Positions 41,686 through 49,669 of a stretch of 64,000 nt of DNA are shown piece after piece (positions within the stretch are counted from its first letter, which is position 1; the number at the start of each line of letters is the position of its first letter). A program made the position numbers and the translations under genes. The notes beneath the pieces are model-generated. The model did not search any database, was not told where the DNA came from, and was given only the letters and a program-made list of their open reading frames with translations. Source of the DNA: Blautia wexlerae DSM 19850 (GTDB taxonomy: Bacteria; Bacillota; Clostridia; Lachnospirales; Lachnospiraceae). The stretch covers positions 571,001 through 635,000 of the forward strand of contig NZ_CP102267.1 in assembly GCF_025148125.1 (NCBI RefSeq), given 5' to 3'.

Positions 41686-44193
41686 ATGGGAAATATACTT
41701 TGGAGTGTAGATAAAAAAATATACAGTGACAAAGAAGATCATACTCTGGCCATTACCGGATGGGCGATAACCAGAGATCAGTCAGAATGTGATTTCATTC
41801 TTTATGGCTCGGAAAAGGAACTCTCCGTTCTTGAACCTTCGCGTTGTGAAAGAGCGGATGTTGCCAAAGATTTAAAAGAAACAAAAGATATAAAAGAAGT
41901 GGGAAATGTCGGATTCACAGTAAAGATACCGGAAATTATAAAACTTGCAGAAGAACATGAGAAACTGCAGCTTGCGCTGAGAGCAGGAGATGAAAAAGAA
42001 ATCATCTGGGAAGCCACAGCTGCAGAAGTGAAGGACTTTTGTGAGGAAAGTCTTATTGAATATCATATTGATGAGGAACAGATCACACAGGAGAGTATCC
42101 TGACAGTCAGAGGCTGGGTTGTAAACCAGCTGGAGCCGGATGAGATATTTGTACAGGGCACAGATGGGAAGGTTCTGGAATGTACGATCACCAGACAAAG
42201 ACGTCCGGACGTGGAAGAGGCAAAGGGGATTTCCGAAGAAGAGAAAAGAAATCTGGGATTCAGTATTACTGTCAATCTGGAGAATACAAACGATCAGAAT
42301 ATCTGCATCTGTTTCAGGGGAAAAGATGTACAGAAAATTTATACTGTAAATGTAAAAAAAATAAAACGGGAAAATACCGGACTGTATCAGCAGATGAAAC
42401 TGCTGTCTCTGAAGAACAGGCAGAAGAATCAGGAATATATAAAGAAAAACGGCATTGGAAGATTTATCCGTTATGTGAGAAATTCCCAGCTTAAGGACGG
42501 AGATCAGGATTATGAAGACTGGCTGAAAGATCATGTCGCATTCCGAAAGGAATTAAAAAGACAGAGAACTGCTGTTTTTTCTTATTCACCGCTGATCAGT
42601 ATTGTGATGGTGGTGACGGATACAGATGAACAAAGGTTAAAAAGTGTGATCGATGCTTATACAGAACAGACCTATGGCAACTGGCAGCTGTGTCTGGCAG
42701 ATGCATGTGAGGGAGAGGAAACAGGAGAGTTTCTGCGGAAAAAATATAAAAAAGAGATTCGCCTTTCCTATAAGAAGGTTACGGAAAATAATGGCATTTC
42801 GGGAAATCTTAATGCATCTCTGAAACTTGCAATGGGAGAGTATGTTCTGTTTGCCGGTCAGGAGATCATACCTGAACCTGATGCACTTTTTCAGATGGTC
42901 AAAGCGATCACAGAGAAAAAAGCGGATATGATCTATACAGATGAAGATGAGATCAGCGCAGACGGAAAACATTATTCTGAGCCGGAATTCAAGCCGGATT
43001 TCAATCTGTTCAGATTAAGGGAAAATAATTATATCGGACAGTTCTGGGCAATCCGGAAGGAAATTCTGGAACAGGCCGGAAAGTTTGATCCGGAATATGA
43101 TGGTGCACAGGATTATGATATGCTCTTAAGATGCAGTGAGCAGGCAGAGAATATTGTGCATATTCCAAAAATCCTCTGTCATTCCATGAAAGCAGAGAAC
43201 CTGATCACAGAAGAACAGGAGAAGAAAAACTGGGAAGCAGGCAGAAAGGCACTGGAGGAGCATTACCGCAGGGCAGAGGTTCCTGCAACAGCGGAACTTG
43301 CAGACAAGAAGGGATGGTACAGAAGCCATCTGACTATTTCCGGCGAACCGATGATTTCTGTGATCATTCCAAGTAAAGATCACATTAATGATCTGGAACT
43401 GTGTATTTCATCCATAGAAGAGAAGACAACATGGAAGAATTACGAGATCATTATTGTTGAGAACAACAGTGTGGAAAAAGAAACCTTTGTATACTATGAG
43501 ACACTGAAAAACAGATACCCAAATGTAAGGATCCTTACATGGAAAAAAGAATTCAATTATTCTGCGATCAATAATTTTGCAGTAAGAGAGGCACGGGGAG
43601 AGTATCTGCTGTTTCTTAACAATGATGTGGAGATCATTACAGGGAGCTGGCTTGAAGAAATGCTTCAGCTTTGTCAGCAAAAAGACGTGGGAATGGTCGG
43701 TGCGAAACTGTATTATCCGGATGATACCATTCAGCATGCAGGAGTGGTAGTTGGTCTTGGTGGAGTTGCTGCCCATGTATTATGTAAACTTCCCCGGGAT
43801 GCGGAAGGATATATGGGACGTCTGCGCTGTGTGCAGGAGATAAGTGCAGTCACTGCCGCCTGCATGATGGTAAAGACTTCTGTTTTTAAAGCAGTCGGAG
43901 GATTTGACGAGGAGCTGAAGGTTGCATTTAATGATATTGACCTCTGTATGAAAGTGAGAAAATATGGAATGAAAATTGTATTCACACCGTATGCAGAACT
44001 GTATCATTATGAATCCAAATCCAGAGGAATGGAAGATACACCGGAGAAACAGCTGCGTTTTTCCAGAGAAGTAAACTGTTTCCGGAGAAAATGGGAAAGA
44101 GAGCTCCTGAAAGGAGATCCCTATTATAATCCCAATCTGACATTAAACAACACAGACTGTTCTCTGAGAAAACAGGAGAAGAACGGAGATTAA
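41686..44193 (+). CDS. Large double-GT2 glycosyltransferase with degenerate first domain
   Basis: The 835-residue protein has two N-terminal beta-rich modules (about 15-112 and 125-225, each with a GWA/GWV motif), a first GT2 domain (302-500) and a second GT2 domain (556-800). The second has VIIPSKDHI, IVENNS and the metal motif LNNDVE (645-648). In the first, the place of the DxD motif reads FAGQE (389-393), whereas both paralogues have DHDD, so this domain is probably inactive and may serve binding. The ATG at 41686 follows AAAAGGG; the longer ORF overlaps the previous gene. It is likely to build the rhamnose-type backbone. Confidence 0.88.
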   Translation: MGNILWSVDKKIYSDKEDHTLAITGWAITRDQSECDFILYGSEKELSVLEPSRCERADVAKDLKETKDIKEVGNVGFTVKIPEIIKLAEEHEKLQLALRAGDEKEIIWEATAAEVKDFCEESLIEYHIDEEQITQESILTVRGWVVNQLEPDEIFVQGTDGKVLECTITRQRRPDVEEAKGISEEEKRNLGFSITVNLENTNDQNICICFRGKDVQKIYTVNVKKIKRENTGLYQQMKLLSLKNRQKNQEYIKKNGIGRFIRYVRNSQLKDGDQDYEDWLKDHVAFRKELKRQRTAVFSYSPLISIVMVVTDTDEQRLKSVIDAYTEQTYGNWQLCLADACEGEETGEFLRKKYKKEIRLSYKKVTENNGISGNLNASLKLAMGEYVLFAGQEIIPEPDALFQMVKAITEKKADMIYTDEDEISADGKHYSEPEFKPDFNLFRLRENNYIGQFWAIRKEILEQAGKFDPEYDGAQDYDMLLRCSEQAENIVHIPKILCHSMKAENLITEEQEKKNWEAGRKALEEHYRRAEVPATAELADKKGWYRSHLTISGEPMISVIIPSKDHINDLELCISSIEEKTTWKNYEIIIVENNSVEKETFVYYETLKNRYPNVRILTWKKEFNYSAINNFAVREARGEYLLFLNNDVEIITGSWLEEMLQLCQQKDVGMVGAKLYYPDDTIQHAGVVVGLGGVAAHVLCKLPRDAEGYMGRLRCVQEISAVTAACMMVKTSVFKAVGGFDEELKVAFNDIDLCMKVRKYGMKIVFTPYAELYHYESKSRGMEDTPEKQLRFSREVNCFRRKWERELLKGDPYYNPNLTLNNTDCSLRKQEKNGD

Positions 44194-44194
44194 C

Positions 44195-46639
44195 ATGCCT
44201 AAGGAAATATTTGAAGTAGTAAGAGAAAGATTTCATTTATCAGACAGGACACAGTATATTGTGCAGGGACACTGGCCGAAAGATGCGGTGATGGAGGCAT
44301 ATCTGGATCAGCACAAACTGAAGGTGTTTGTGAAAGAAAATGAAAATGTAAGTGCACTGGAACGTTTTAAAGATCCGGAGAAAATGCAGGGAATACAGAT
44401 TACGGCAACTGTTCAGATACCGGAAAATCTGGAGGGGTATCATAAGCTTGTGATCTATGAGAAGTTTCCGGATAAAAAACATGTCTGGTTTTCCATCACT
44501 GTCGGTGAACTGGATAAAAAAAGAGATAAACCGCAGGTATATTTTGAAGAAGAGAGTGCAGAACAGGGAACTGTACGGATCAGAGGGTGGGCCATTGCAC
44601 CGAAGCCTGTGACTGTCCGTATCTTTGATGCGGATAAAAAGCCGGTTGCCGCTGAAATCCAGAGAACAGACAGGGTGGATGTCAACCAACTGTTTGAAGA
44701 AGCACAGGATCCGGGAAAGACAGGATTCTTCTCTGAGATCACCAACGTTTCGGGAAAATGCCTGTATGTAGTGTTTTATGCAGGCGAGAAGAAAACTGTA
44801 CATGTGGTTCCTCTGAGAAAAGCTGATATTCTGGCAAAGAAATTAGACAAATATGTAGAAAAAGGAATCCGCTACTGGAAATCTCAGGGTGCGGCGGCTC
44901 TTGCTGAGAAGGTAGTGACAAAGGTTAAAAATGTACGTCAGGGACCGCCATCCTATCAGAAATGGATCAGACATCATCTGCCGGACAGGAACGAACTGGA
45001 GAAACAGAAGAAAACATCCTTTGGATACAGACCTAAGATTTCTTTTGTAGTACCGCTGTATAAGACACCGGAGAAATATCTCAGAAAACTGACAGAATCA
45101 TTTCAGGAACAGACTTATTCAAACTGGGAACTTTGTTTCTCTGACGGAAGCGGCGCACAGTCACCGCTGACGGAATTGTTAAAAGAACTGACAGCGAAGG
45201 ATAACAGAATTAAATACGTTTCTCATGAGGAGCCGCTTCAGATTTCAGAGAATACCAACAGTGCCATTGAAATTGCAACAGGTGATTTCATTGCCTTTGC
45301 AGACCATGATGATGAGCTGACGCCGAATGCATTATTTGAATGTGTGAAAGCAATAAATGAGAAACCGCAGACACTGGTGATCTACACAGATGAAGATAAG
45401 ATGTCTATGGATGGACATAAATTCTTTCAGCCGCATTTTAAACCGGACTATAATCCGGATTTGCTGTGTACGGTCAATTATATCTGCCATCTGTTTGTGG
45501 TATCACGAAAAGTAATTGAAAAAGTTGGCGGGCTGCGAAGTGAGTTTGACGGTGCACAGGATTATGATTTTGTGTTACGCTGTGTGGAAACAGTAAAGGA
45601 TGAAGAAATCTGTCATATTCCAAAAATCCTGTATCACTGGCGTTGCCATGAGGACTCCACAGCAGAGAATCCCGAGAGCAAGCTTTATGCCTTTGAAGCC
45701 GGAAGACGTGCAGTACAGGCTCACTATGAGAGAACAGGAATCCACGCAGAGGTTTTTAAGGGTGAATATCTGGGGCTGTACAGAACGAAGTTTATCAGAG
45801 ATCATGATCCGCTGATTTCTATTATTATTCCGAATAAAGACCATATTGATGATCTGAAGAGATGTATGGAATCCATTGAACAGAAATCTACGTACAAAAA
45901 TTATGAGTACATTATTGTAGAGAATAACAGTACAGATTCTGCTACTTTTGAATATTACAAAAAACTGGAGGCAGAGAATCCGAAGGTCCGCATGGTATAC
46001 TGGGACGGAGTCTTTAACTATTCTGCCATTAATAACTATGGTGCATCTTTTGCAAAGGGTGAGTATCTGCTTCTGCTTAACAATGATACAGAGATCATTA
46101 ATCCGGACTGTCTGGAAGAACTCCTGGGTTATTGCATGCGTAAAGATGTAGGCGCAGTGGGGGCAAGACTTTATTATGAGGATGATACGATCCAGCATGC
46201 AGGTGTTGTGATCGGTTTTGGCGGAATTGCAGGACACTGTTTTGTCCAGCAGAAGAGAGGTACCACCGGATATTGTCACAGAATTATCTGTGCACAGGAT
46301 TACAGTGCGGTTACAGCTGCCTGCATGATGGTGAAGAAATCTGCATTTGATGCAGTGGGAGGACTTTCAGAGGAACTGGCGGTTGCATTTAATGATATTG
46401 ATTTCTGCATGAAGCTGAGAAAGGCGGGATATCTGATCGTGTATAATCCATATGCGGAATTATACCATTATGAATCCAAATCCAGAGGTCTTGAGGATAC
46501 TCCGGAAAAAGTGGCACGATTTAATAAAGAAATTGCCACCTTTGAAAAAAAATGGCCGGAGATCCTGAAGAACGGAGATCCTTATTATAACCCCAATCTC
46601 ACTCTGAAGAGCCAGGACTTTTCTCTGAAAAGAATCTGA
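44195..46639 (+). CDS. Large double-GT2 glycosyltransferase
   Basis: The 814-residue protein is a paralogue of its upstream neighbour. It has N-terminal beta-rich modules (QGHWPKDAV; RIRGWAIAPK) and two GT2 domains. The first (about 275-500) keeps FADHDDELTPNAL as metal motif; the second (about 535-800) has VIENNS-like IVENNSTDS and LNNDTEI. Both catalytic sites thus look intact, suggesting a bifunctional enzyme adding two linkages, as in rhamnan and O-antigen synthases. The start is two bases after the previous stop. Confidence 0.88.
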   Translation: MPKEIFEVVRERFHLSDRTQYIVQGHWPKDAVMEAYLDQHKLKVFVKENENVSALERFKDPEKMQGIQITATVQIPENLEGYHKLVIYEKFPDKKHVWFSITVGELDKKRDKPQVYFEEESAEQGTVRIRGWAIAPKPVTVRIFDADKKPVAAEIQRTDRVDVNQLFEEAQDPGKTGFFSEITNVSGKCLYVVFYAGEKKTVHVVPLRKADILAKKLDKYVEKGIRYWKSQGAAALAEKVVTKVKNVRQGPPSYQKWIRHHLPDRNELEKQKKTSFGYRPKISFVVPLYKTPEKYLRKLTESFQEQTYSNWELCFSDGSGAQSPLTELLKELTAKDNRIKYVSHEEPLQISENTNSAIEIATGDFIAFADHDDELTPNALFECVKAINEKPQTLVIYTDEDKMSMDGHKFFQPHFKPDYNPDLLCTVNYICHLFVVSRKVIEKVGGLRSEFDGAQDYDFVLRCVETVKDEEICHIPKILYHWRCHEDSTAENPESKLYAFEAGRRAVQAHYERTGIHAEVFKGEYLGLYRTKFIRDHDPLISIIIPNKDHIDDLKRCMESIEQKSTYKNYEYIIVENNSTDSATFEYYKKLEAENPKVRMVYWDGVFNYSAINNYGASFAKGEYLLLLNNDTEIINPDCLEELLGYCMRKDVGAVGARLYYEDDTIQHAGVVIGFGGIAGHCFVQQKRGTTGYCHRIICAQDYSAVTAACMMVKKSAFDAVGGLSEELAVAFNDIDFCMKLRKAGYLIVYNPYAELYHYESKSRGLEDTPEKVARFNKEIATFEKKWPEILKNGDPYYNPNLTLKSQDFSLKRI

Positions 46640-46657
46640 AGATGAAATTGCTATAAA

Positions 46658-48118
46658 ATGAATGTGAAAGAAGATATGTTAAAGAAAAAGAAAGAGATCA
46701 ATGAAAAAACAGAAATTTTCATTTTTGTATTTCTGGCGTTTATCCTGCTGACAACCTGGGCGATGACACAGCCTTTTAATTCAGGGCCGGATGAACAGAT
46801 GAGATATTATGTTGCAGATTACATTTATAAACATCATGGAGCTCTTCCGGGGGGAGATGATCCGGCTGTCAGGAATAAAGTGTGGGGAATTTCCTATGCA
46901 TATTATCCGGTTGTATCTTATATGGTGTCTGCATTATTTATGAGAATATCCCGGCTTTTTGCAGATCCGGGATACTCCATGTTCAAAATTGCACGTATGG
47001 CAGATGTACTGTTTGTCACAGGTGCAGTGTATTTTGTTGTAAAAGCTTCGGGCAAACTGTTTCCGAAAGAAAAATATTCCAGAGAAGTTAGATGGCTGTT
47101 TGCAGCACTGGCAGGATTTATGCCGCAGGCAATCTTTATGGGAACTTATGTGAATACAGACTCACTGGCACTGCTGGCAGCAGCCATGATCTTGTATGCA
47201 TGGGGCTCTTATCTGAGAGAAGACTGGACATGGAAAAACTGTATACTCCTTGCAGTGGGAATGGCCGTATGTGCATTGTCTTATTATAATGCATACGGTT
47301 GGATACTCTGCAGTTTTTTCTTCTTCTGTTTTACGGTATTACTCTGCAGAGAAGAAGCTTTTTCACAGAGAGTTCGTTTCCTTTTCAGCAGAGGAGCAGT
47401 GATCGCAGCAGTTACTTTAGTTCTCTGCGGCTGGTGGTTCATCCGTAACGCAGTTTTGTATAACGGAGATTTCCTGGGAAGGAAATCCTGTGCGGAATGT
47501 GCGGAAAAATATGCTCAGAAGGATTACAGACCTTCACTGTATCCGACGCCTGCAAAGCTGGGATGGAACTGGAAAGATATTATCCTTTATCAGAATCCCG
47601 GCTGGTATCATAACTGGATTCTGACAGTGTGTGTAAGTTTCATCGGTACTTTTGGACAGATGGAAATTTATATGCCATATACGGTCAGCAAACTGTATAT
47701 GCTGTTCTTTGCTGTTGGGATCATCAGTGTATTTTTTGTAAAAGAGACATTTGATCTGAGAAAAAAAATGTATGTTGCACAGCGGAAAGCAGTTGGAAAT
47801 GACAGATGGAAGATTAAAACAAAGGTGATATCCCGAGAGTGGAATAAAGAAGGTATTTTCCATTTGATGATGGTATTTCTGATTATGATTCCGGTATTTC
47901 TGTTTCTGTATTATGTTTATTACAGTGATAATCAGCCACAGGGAAGATATCTTATGCCTGCATTATATCCTCTGATGTACTTTGTTACGCTGGGCTGGAA
48001 TAATATTCTGACAAAAACAGTGAAAAATGAAAAGGTGCGGAGTCTGATATACAGAGTACTGACTGTACTGCTGGTGATTTCGCCATTTGCCTGCTGGGCA
48101 TTTTTAATCTTGCCTTAA
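46658..48118 (+). CDS. Polytopic membrane protein, DUF2142-like GT-C candidate
   Basis: The 486-residue protein has about ten hydrophobic helices. After the first helix it reads FNSGPDEQMRYYV, an acidic loop motif like those of GT-C glycosyltransferases and the DUF2142 family (P-D-E at the external face). A large external loop holds CAECAEKYAQKDY. GT-C enzymes use polyprenyl-phosphate sugars outside the cell, so it could use the product of the GtrB-like enzyme at 30721. Ribosome site is weak; ATG 46679 is an alternative start. A terminator follows. Confidence 0.72.
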   Translation: MNVKEDMLKKKKEINEKTEIFIFVFLAFILLTTWAMTQPFNSGPDEQMRYYVADYIYKHHGALPGGDDPAVRNKVWGISYAYYPVVSYMVSALFMRISRLFADPGYSMFKIARMADVLFVTGAVYFVVKASGKLFPKEKYSREVRWLFAALAGFMPQAIFMGTYVNTDSLALLAAAMILYAWGSYLREDWTWKNCILLAVGMAVCALSYYNAYGWILCSFFFFCFTVLLCREEAFSQRVRFLFSRGAVIAAVTLVLCGWWFIRNAVLYNGDFLGRKSCAECAEKYAQKDYRPSLYPTPAKLGWNWKDIILYQNPGWYHNWILTVCVSFIGTFGQMEIYMPYTVSKLYMLFFAVGIISVFFVKETFDLRKKMYVAQRKAVGNDRWKIKTKVISREWNKEGIFHLMMVFLIMIPVFLFLYYVYYSDNQPQGRYLMPALYPLMYFVTLGWNNILTKTVKNEKVRSLIYRVLTVLLVISPFACWAFLILP

Positions 48119-48126
48119 AAGAAATA

Positions 48127-48165
48127 AAGGGACTGCCGCATGAAAAGCTTTTGCGGAAGTCCCTT
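48127..48165. terminator. Bidirectional hairpin between convergent genes
   Basis: AAGGGACT pairs with AGTCCCTT and an inner CCGCA with TGCGG. Flanking T-rich sequence is moderate. It separates the DUF2142-like gene from the convergent carboxypeptidase gene. Confidence 0.75.
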
Positions 48166-48224
48166 AAATTTATCTATTTTATCTATCAAAGAAATGGTTA
48201 CTGTCTGGTATTCAGAAGCAGGCT

Positions 48225-49505
48225 TCAGGATTTGATCACTTTGATCATCAGGAACAGGAAAAACAGCAGGAATGCTGCCCCGATCGCCCCGATGATATAA
48301 TAAGGAGCAGTTGTATGGGAAGCAGAATATGCCTGTGCTGCCTCCATATTCTTCTGACCGGTTACTGCGGCATCATTTGTCTGCTGCTCTGCGTCTTCCA
48401 GAATCGCAGTTCCTACAGGAGTTCCTCCAAAGTAATACTGGCGTGTGATCTGTCCGTCAGAAGAAGTATCTTCTGTGGTCAGATTATCTTCTGTGGCACC
48501 GTTTGGCGCAATGACTGTACCACCGGAAAGACGGTTAAAATCATCGTCTGCGATGGTAAGGGGTGCAAAATTGTCAAAACCATAATTGAGAAGCGCGATT
48601 GCTTCATTATCGGTAACACCGGATGCGCCATTTAATACAATGCATACCAGCTTCATGTTATTTTTGGAAGCTTCACATACCAGGGTACTTCCGGAAGCTT
48701 CTGTGTACCCTTCCTTACCGCCGATACAGGGTTTATAATAACCGTCGCTGGTGCTGTTTATCATGGTAAAATTGTTTGTAAGTACACGTTCACCGCCGGA
48801 AACATTTGTTGCCGGAAGTGTATAGGAAGTAGTTGCTGCAATGGTGCGGAAAGTGTCATTTGCCATAGCTGCTTCCATGATCAGAGCCATATCATGGGCG
48901 GTGATATGCTGGTTCTCATCAGGAAGACCGGTAGGATTGGTAAAGACAGTATTGGTGCAGCCAAGTTCCTGTGCCCGGGTATTCATTATCTGTACAAAAG
49001 CATCCACAGAACCTCCCACATGTTCAGCTACCTGCAGTGCGATATCATTGGCAGAGGCAACCATGATGGCATATAAACATTGTTCCATGGTGAAAACCTC
49101 ATCTAACTGTGAGGAAATATTGGCTCCTCCGTCAGTAACACCGGAAACACCGGTTGCAGTCATGGTTACCTGTTCATCCAGACTGCTGTTCTCAAGAGCA
49201 ACCAGGCAGGTCATGATCTTGACTGCGCTTGCAGGGTAAAGGGGCTGATCTGCATTTTTGGAATACAGGACTGTGTTAGTGGAAGTTTCCATCACAATTG
49301 CTGCGGCAGACGAAATATCGGAAGCCTGGGGCCATCCGTCGATACCGTTGGTGATTACGACAGACGGATCTGCTGTCTGTGCGGCGGCGTCTGTATTCTG
49401 AGCTGTTTCTTCAGCAGCAGATACCGGAAACTGTGAAAACATGGTGACAGCACCAAGTCCCAGAGCCAGCAGGGCTGCAGTGATTCTTTTTTTCTTTATC
49501 ATCAT
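48225..49505 (-). CDS. D-Ala-D-Ala carboxypeptidase paralogue with KEG instead of KTG
   Basis: The 426-residue protein is a paralogue of the one at 35122 (both read GWP after the signal peptide region, then LYSK and YPAS). SxxK is present in YPASAVKIM and SxN in ASANDIAL, but the third motif reads GGKEGYTE, with Glu in place of the Thr of KTG. A C-terminal membrane helix (YYIIGAIGAAFLLFFLFLMI) anchors it. The start at 49505 follows AGGAG and opens a good signal peptide (two adjacent ATGs). It is the only minus-strand gene in this stretch and interrupts the glycosyltransferase genes. Confidence 0.9.
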   Translation of the reverse strand: MMIKKKRITAALLALGLGAVTMFSQFPVSAAEETAQNTDAAAQTADPSVVITNGIDGWPQASDISSAAAIVMETSTNTVLYSKNADQPLYPASAVKIMTCLVALENSSLDEQVTMTATGVSGVTDGGANISSQLDEVFTMEQCLYAIMVASANDIALQVAEHVGGSVDAFVQIMNTRAQELGCTNTVFTNPTGLPDENQHITAHDMALIMEAAMANDTFRTIAATTSYTLPATNVSGGERVLTNNFTMINSTSDGYYKPCIGGKEGYTEASGSTLVCEASKNNMKLVCIVLNGASGVTDNEAIALLNYGFDNFAPLTIADDDFNRLSGGTVIAPNGATEDNLTTEDTSSDGQITRQYYFGGTPVGTAILEDAEQQTNDAAVTGQKNMEAAQAYSASHTTAPYYIIGAIGAAFLLFFLFLMIKVIKS

Positions 49506-49541
49506 GGTATATAATACTCCTGTGCATAAAAATGTTGAAAA

Positions 49542-49570
49542 GTAACTGTTCATTGTATGTGAACAGTAAC
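49542..49570. repeat. GTAACTGTTCA...TGAACAGTAAC hairpin
   Basis: An inverted repeat with arms of about 11 bases, in the leader of the minus-strand carboxypeptidase gene. A longer member of the dispersed hairpin family. Confidence 0.6.
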
Positions 49571-49585
49571 CATAAAAACAATAAC

Positions 49586-49615
49586 AGTATAACACATTTC
49601 TCTCCTTTCTTGCAA
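49586..49615 (-). promoter_or_regulatory. Promoter of the minus-strand carboxypeptidase gene
   Basis: On the minus strand: TTGCAA (49610-49615), 18-base spacer, TATACT (49586-49591). Confidence 0.6.
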
Positions 49616-49669
49616 AAAATATCATACAATGTTAAAATAAAAAATCATAGTAAAAATCGAGGTTATCAT

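Noticed and set aside
41872..42534. A 220-codon minus-strand frame inside the first large GT gene
   Set aside because: It is antisense to a well-supported coding region and its residue content is that of a shadow frame.
49532..49669. A longer N-terminus for the glycosyltransferase at 49670
   Set aside because: It runs across the divergent promoter of the carboxypeptidase gene and a hairpin repeat, with no family similarity; ATG 49670 has its own ribosome site.
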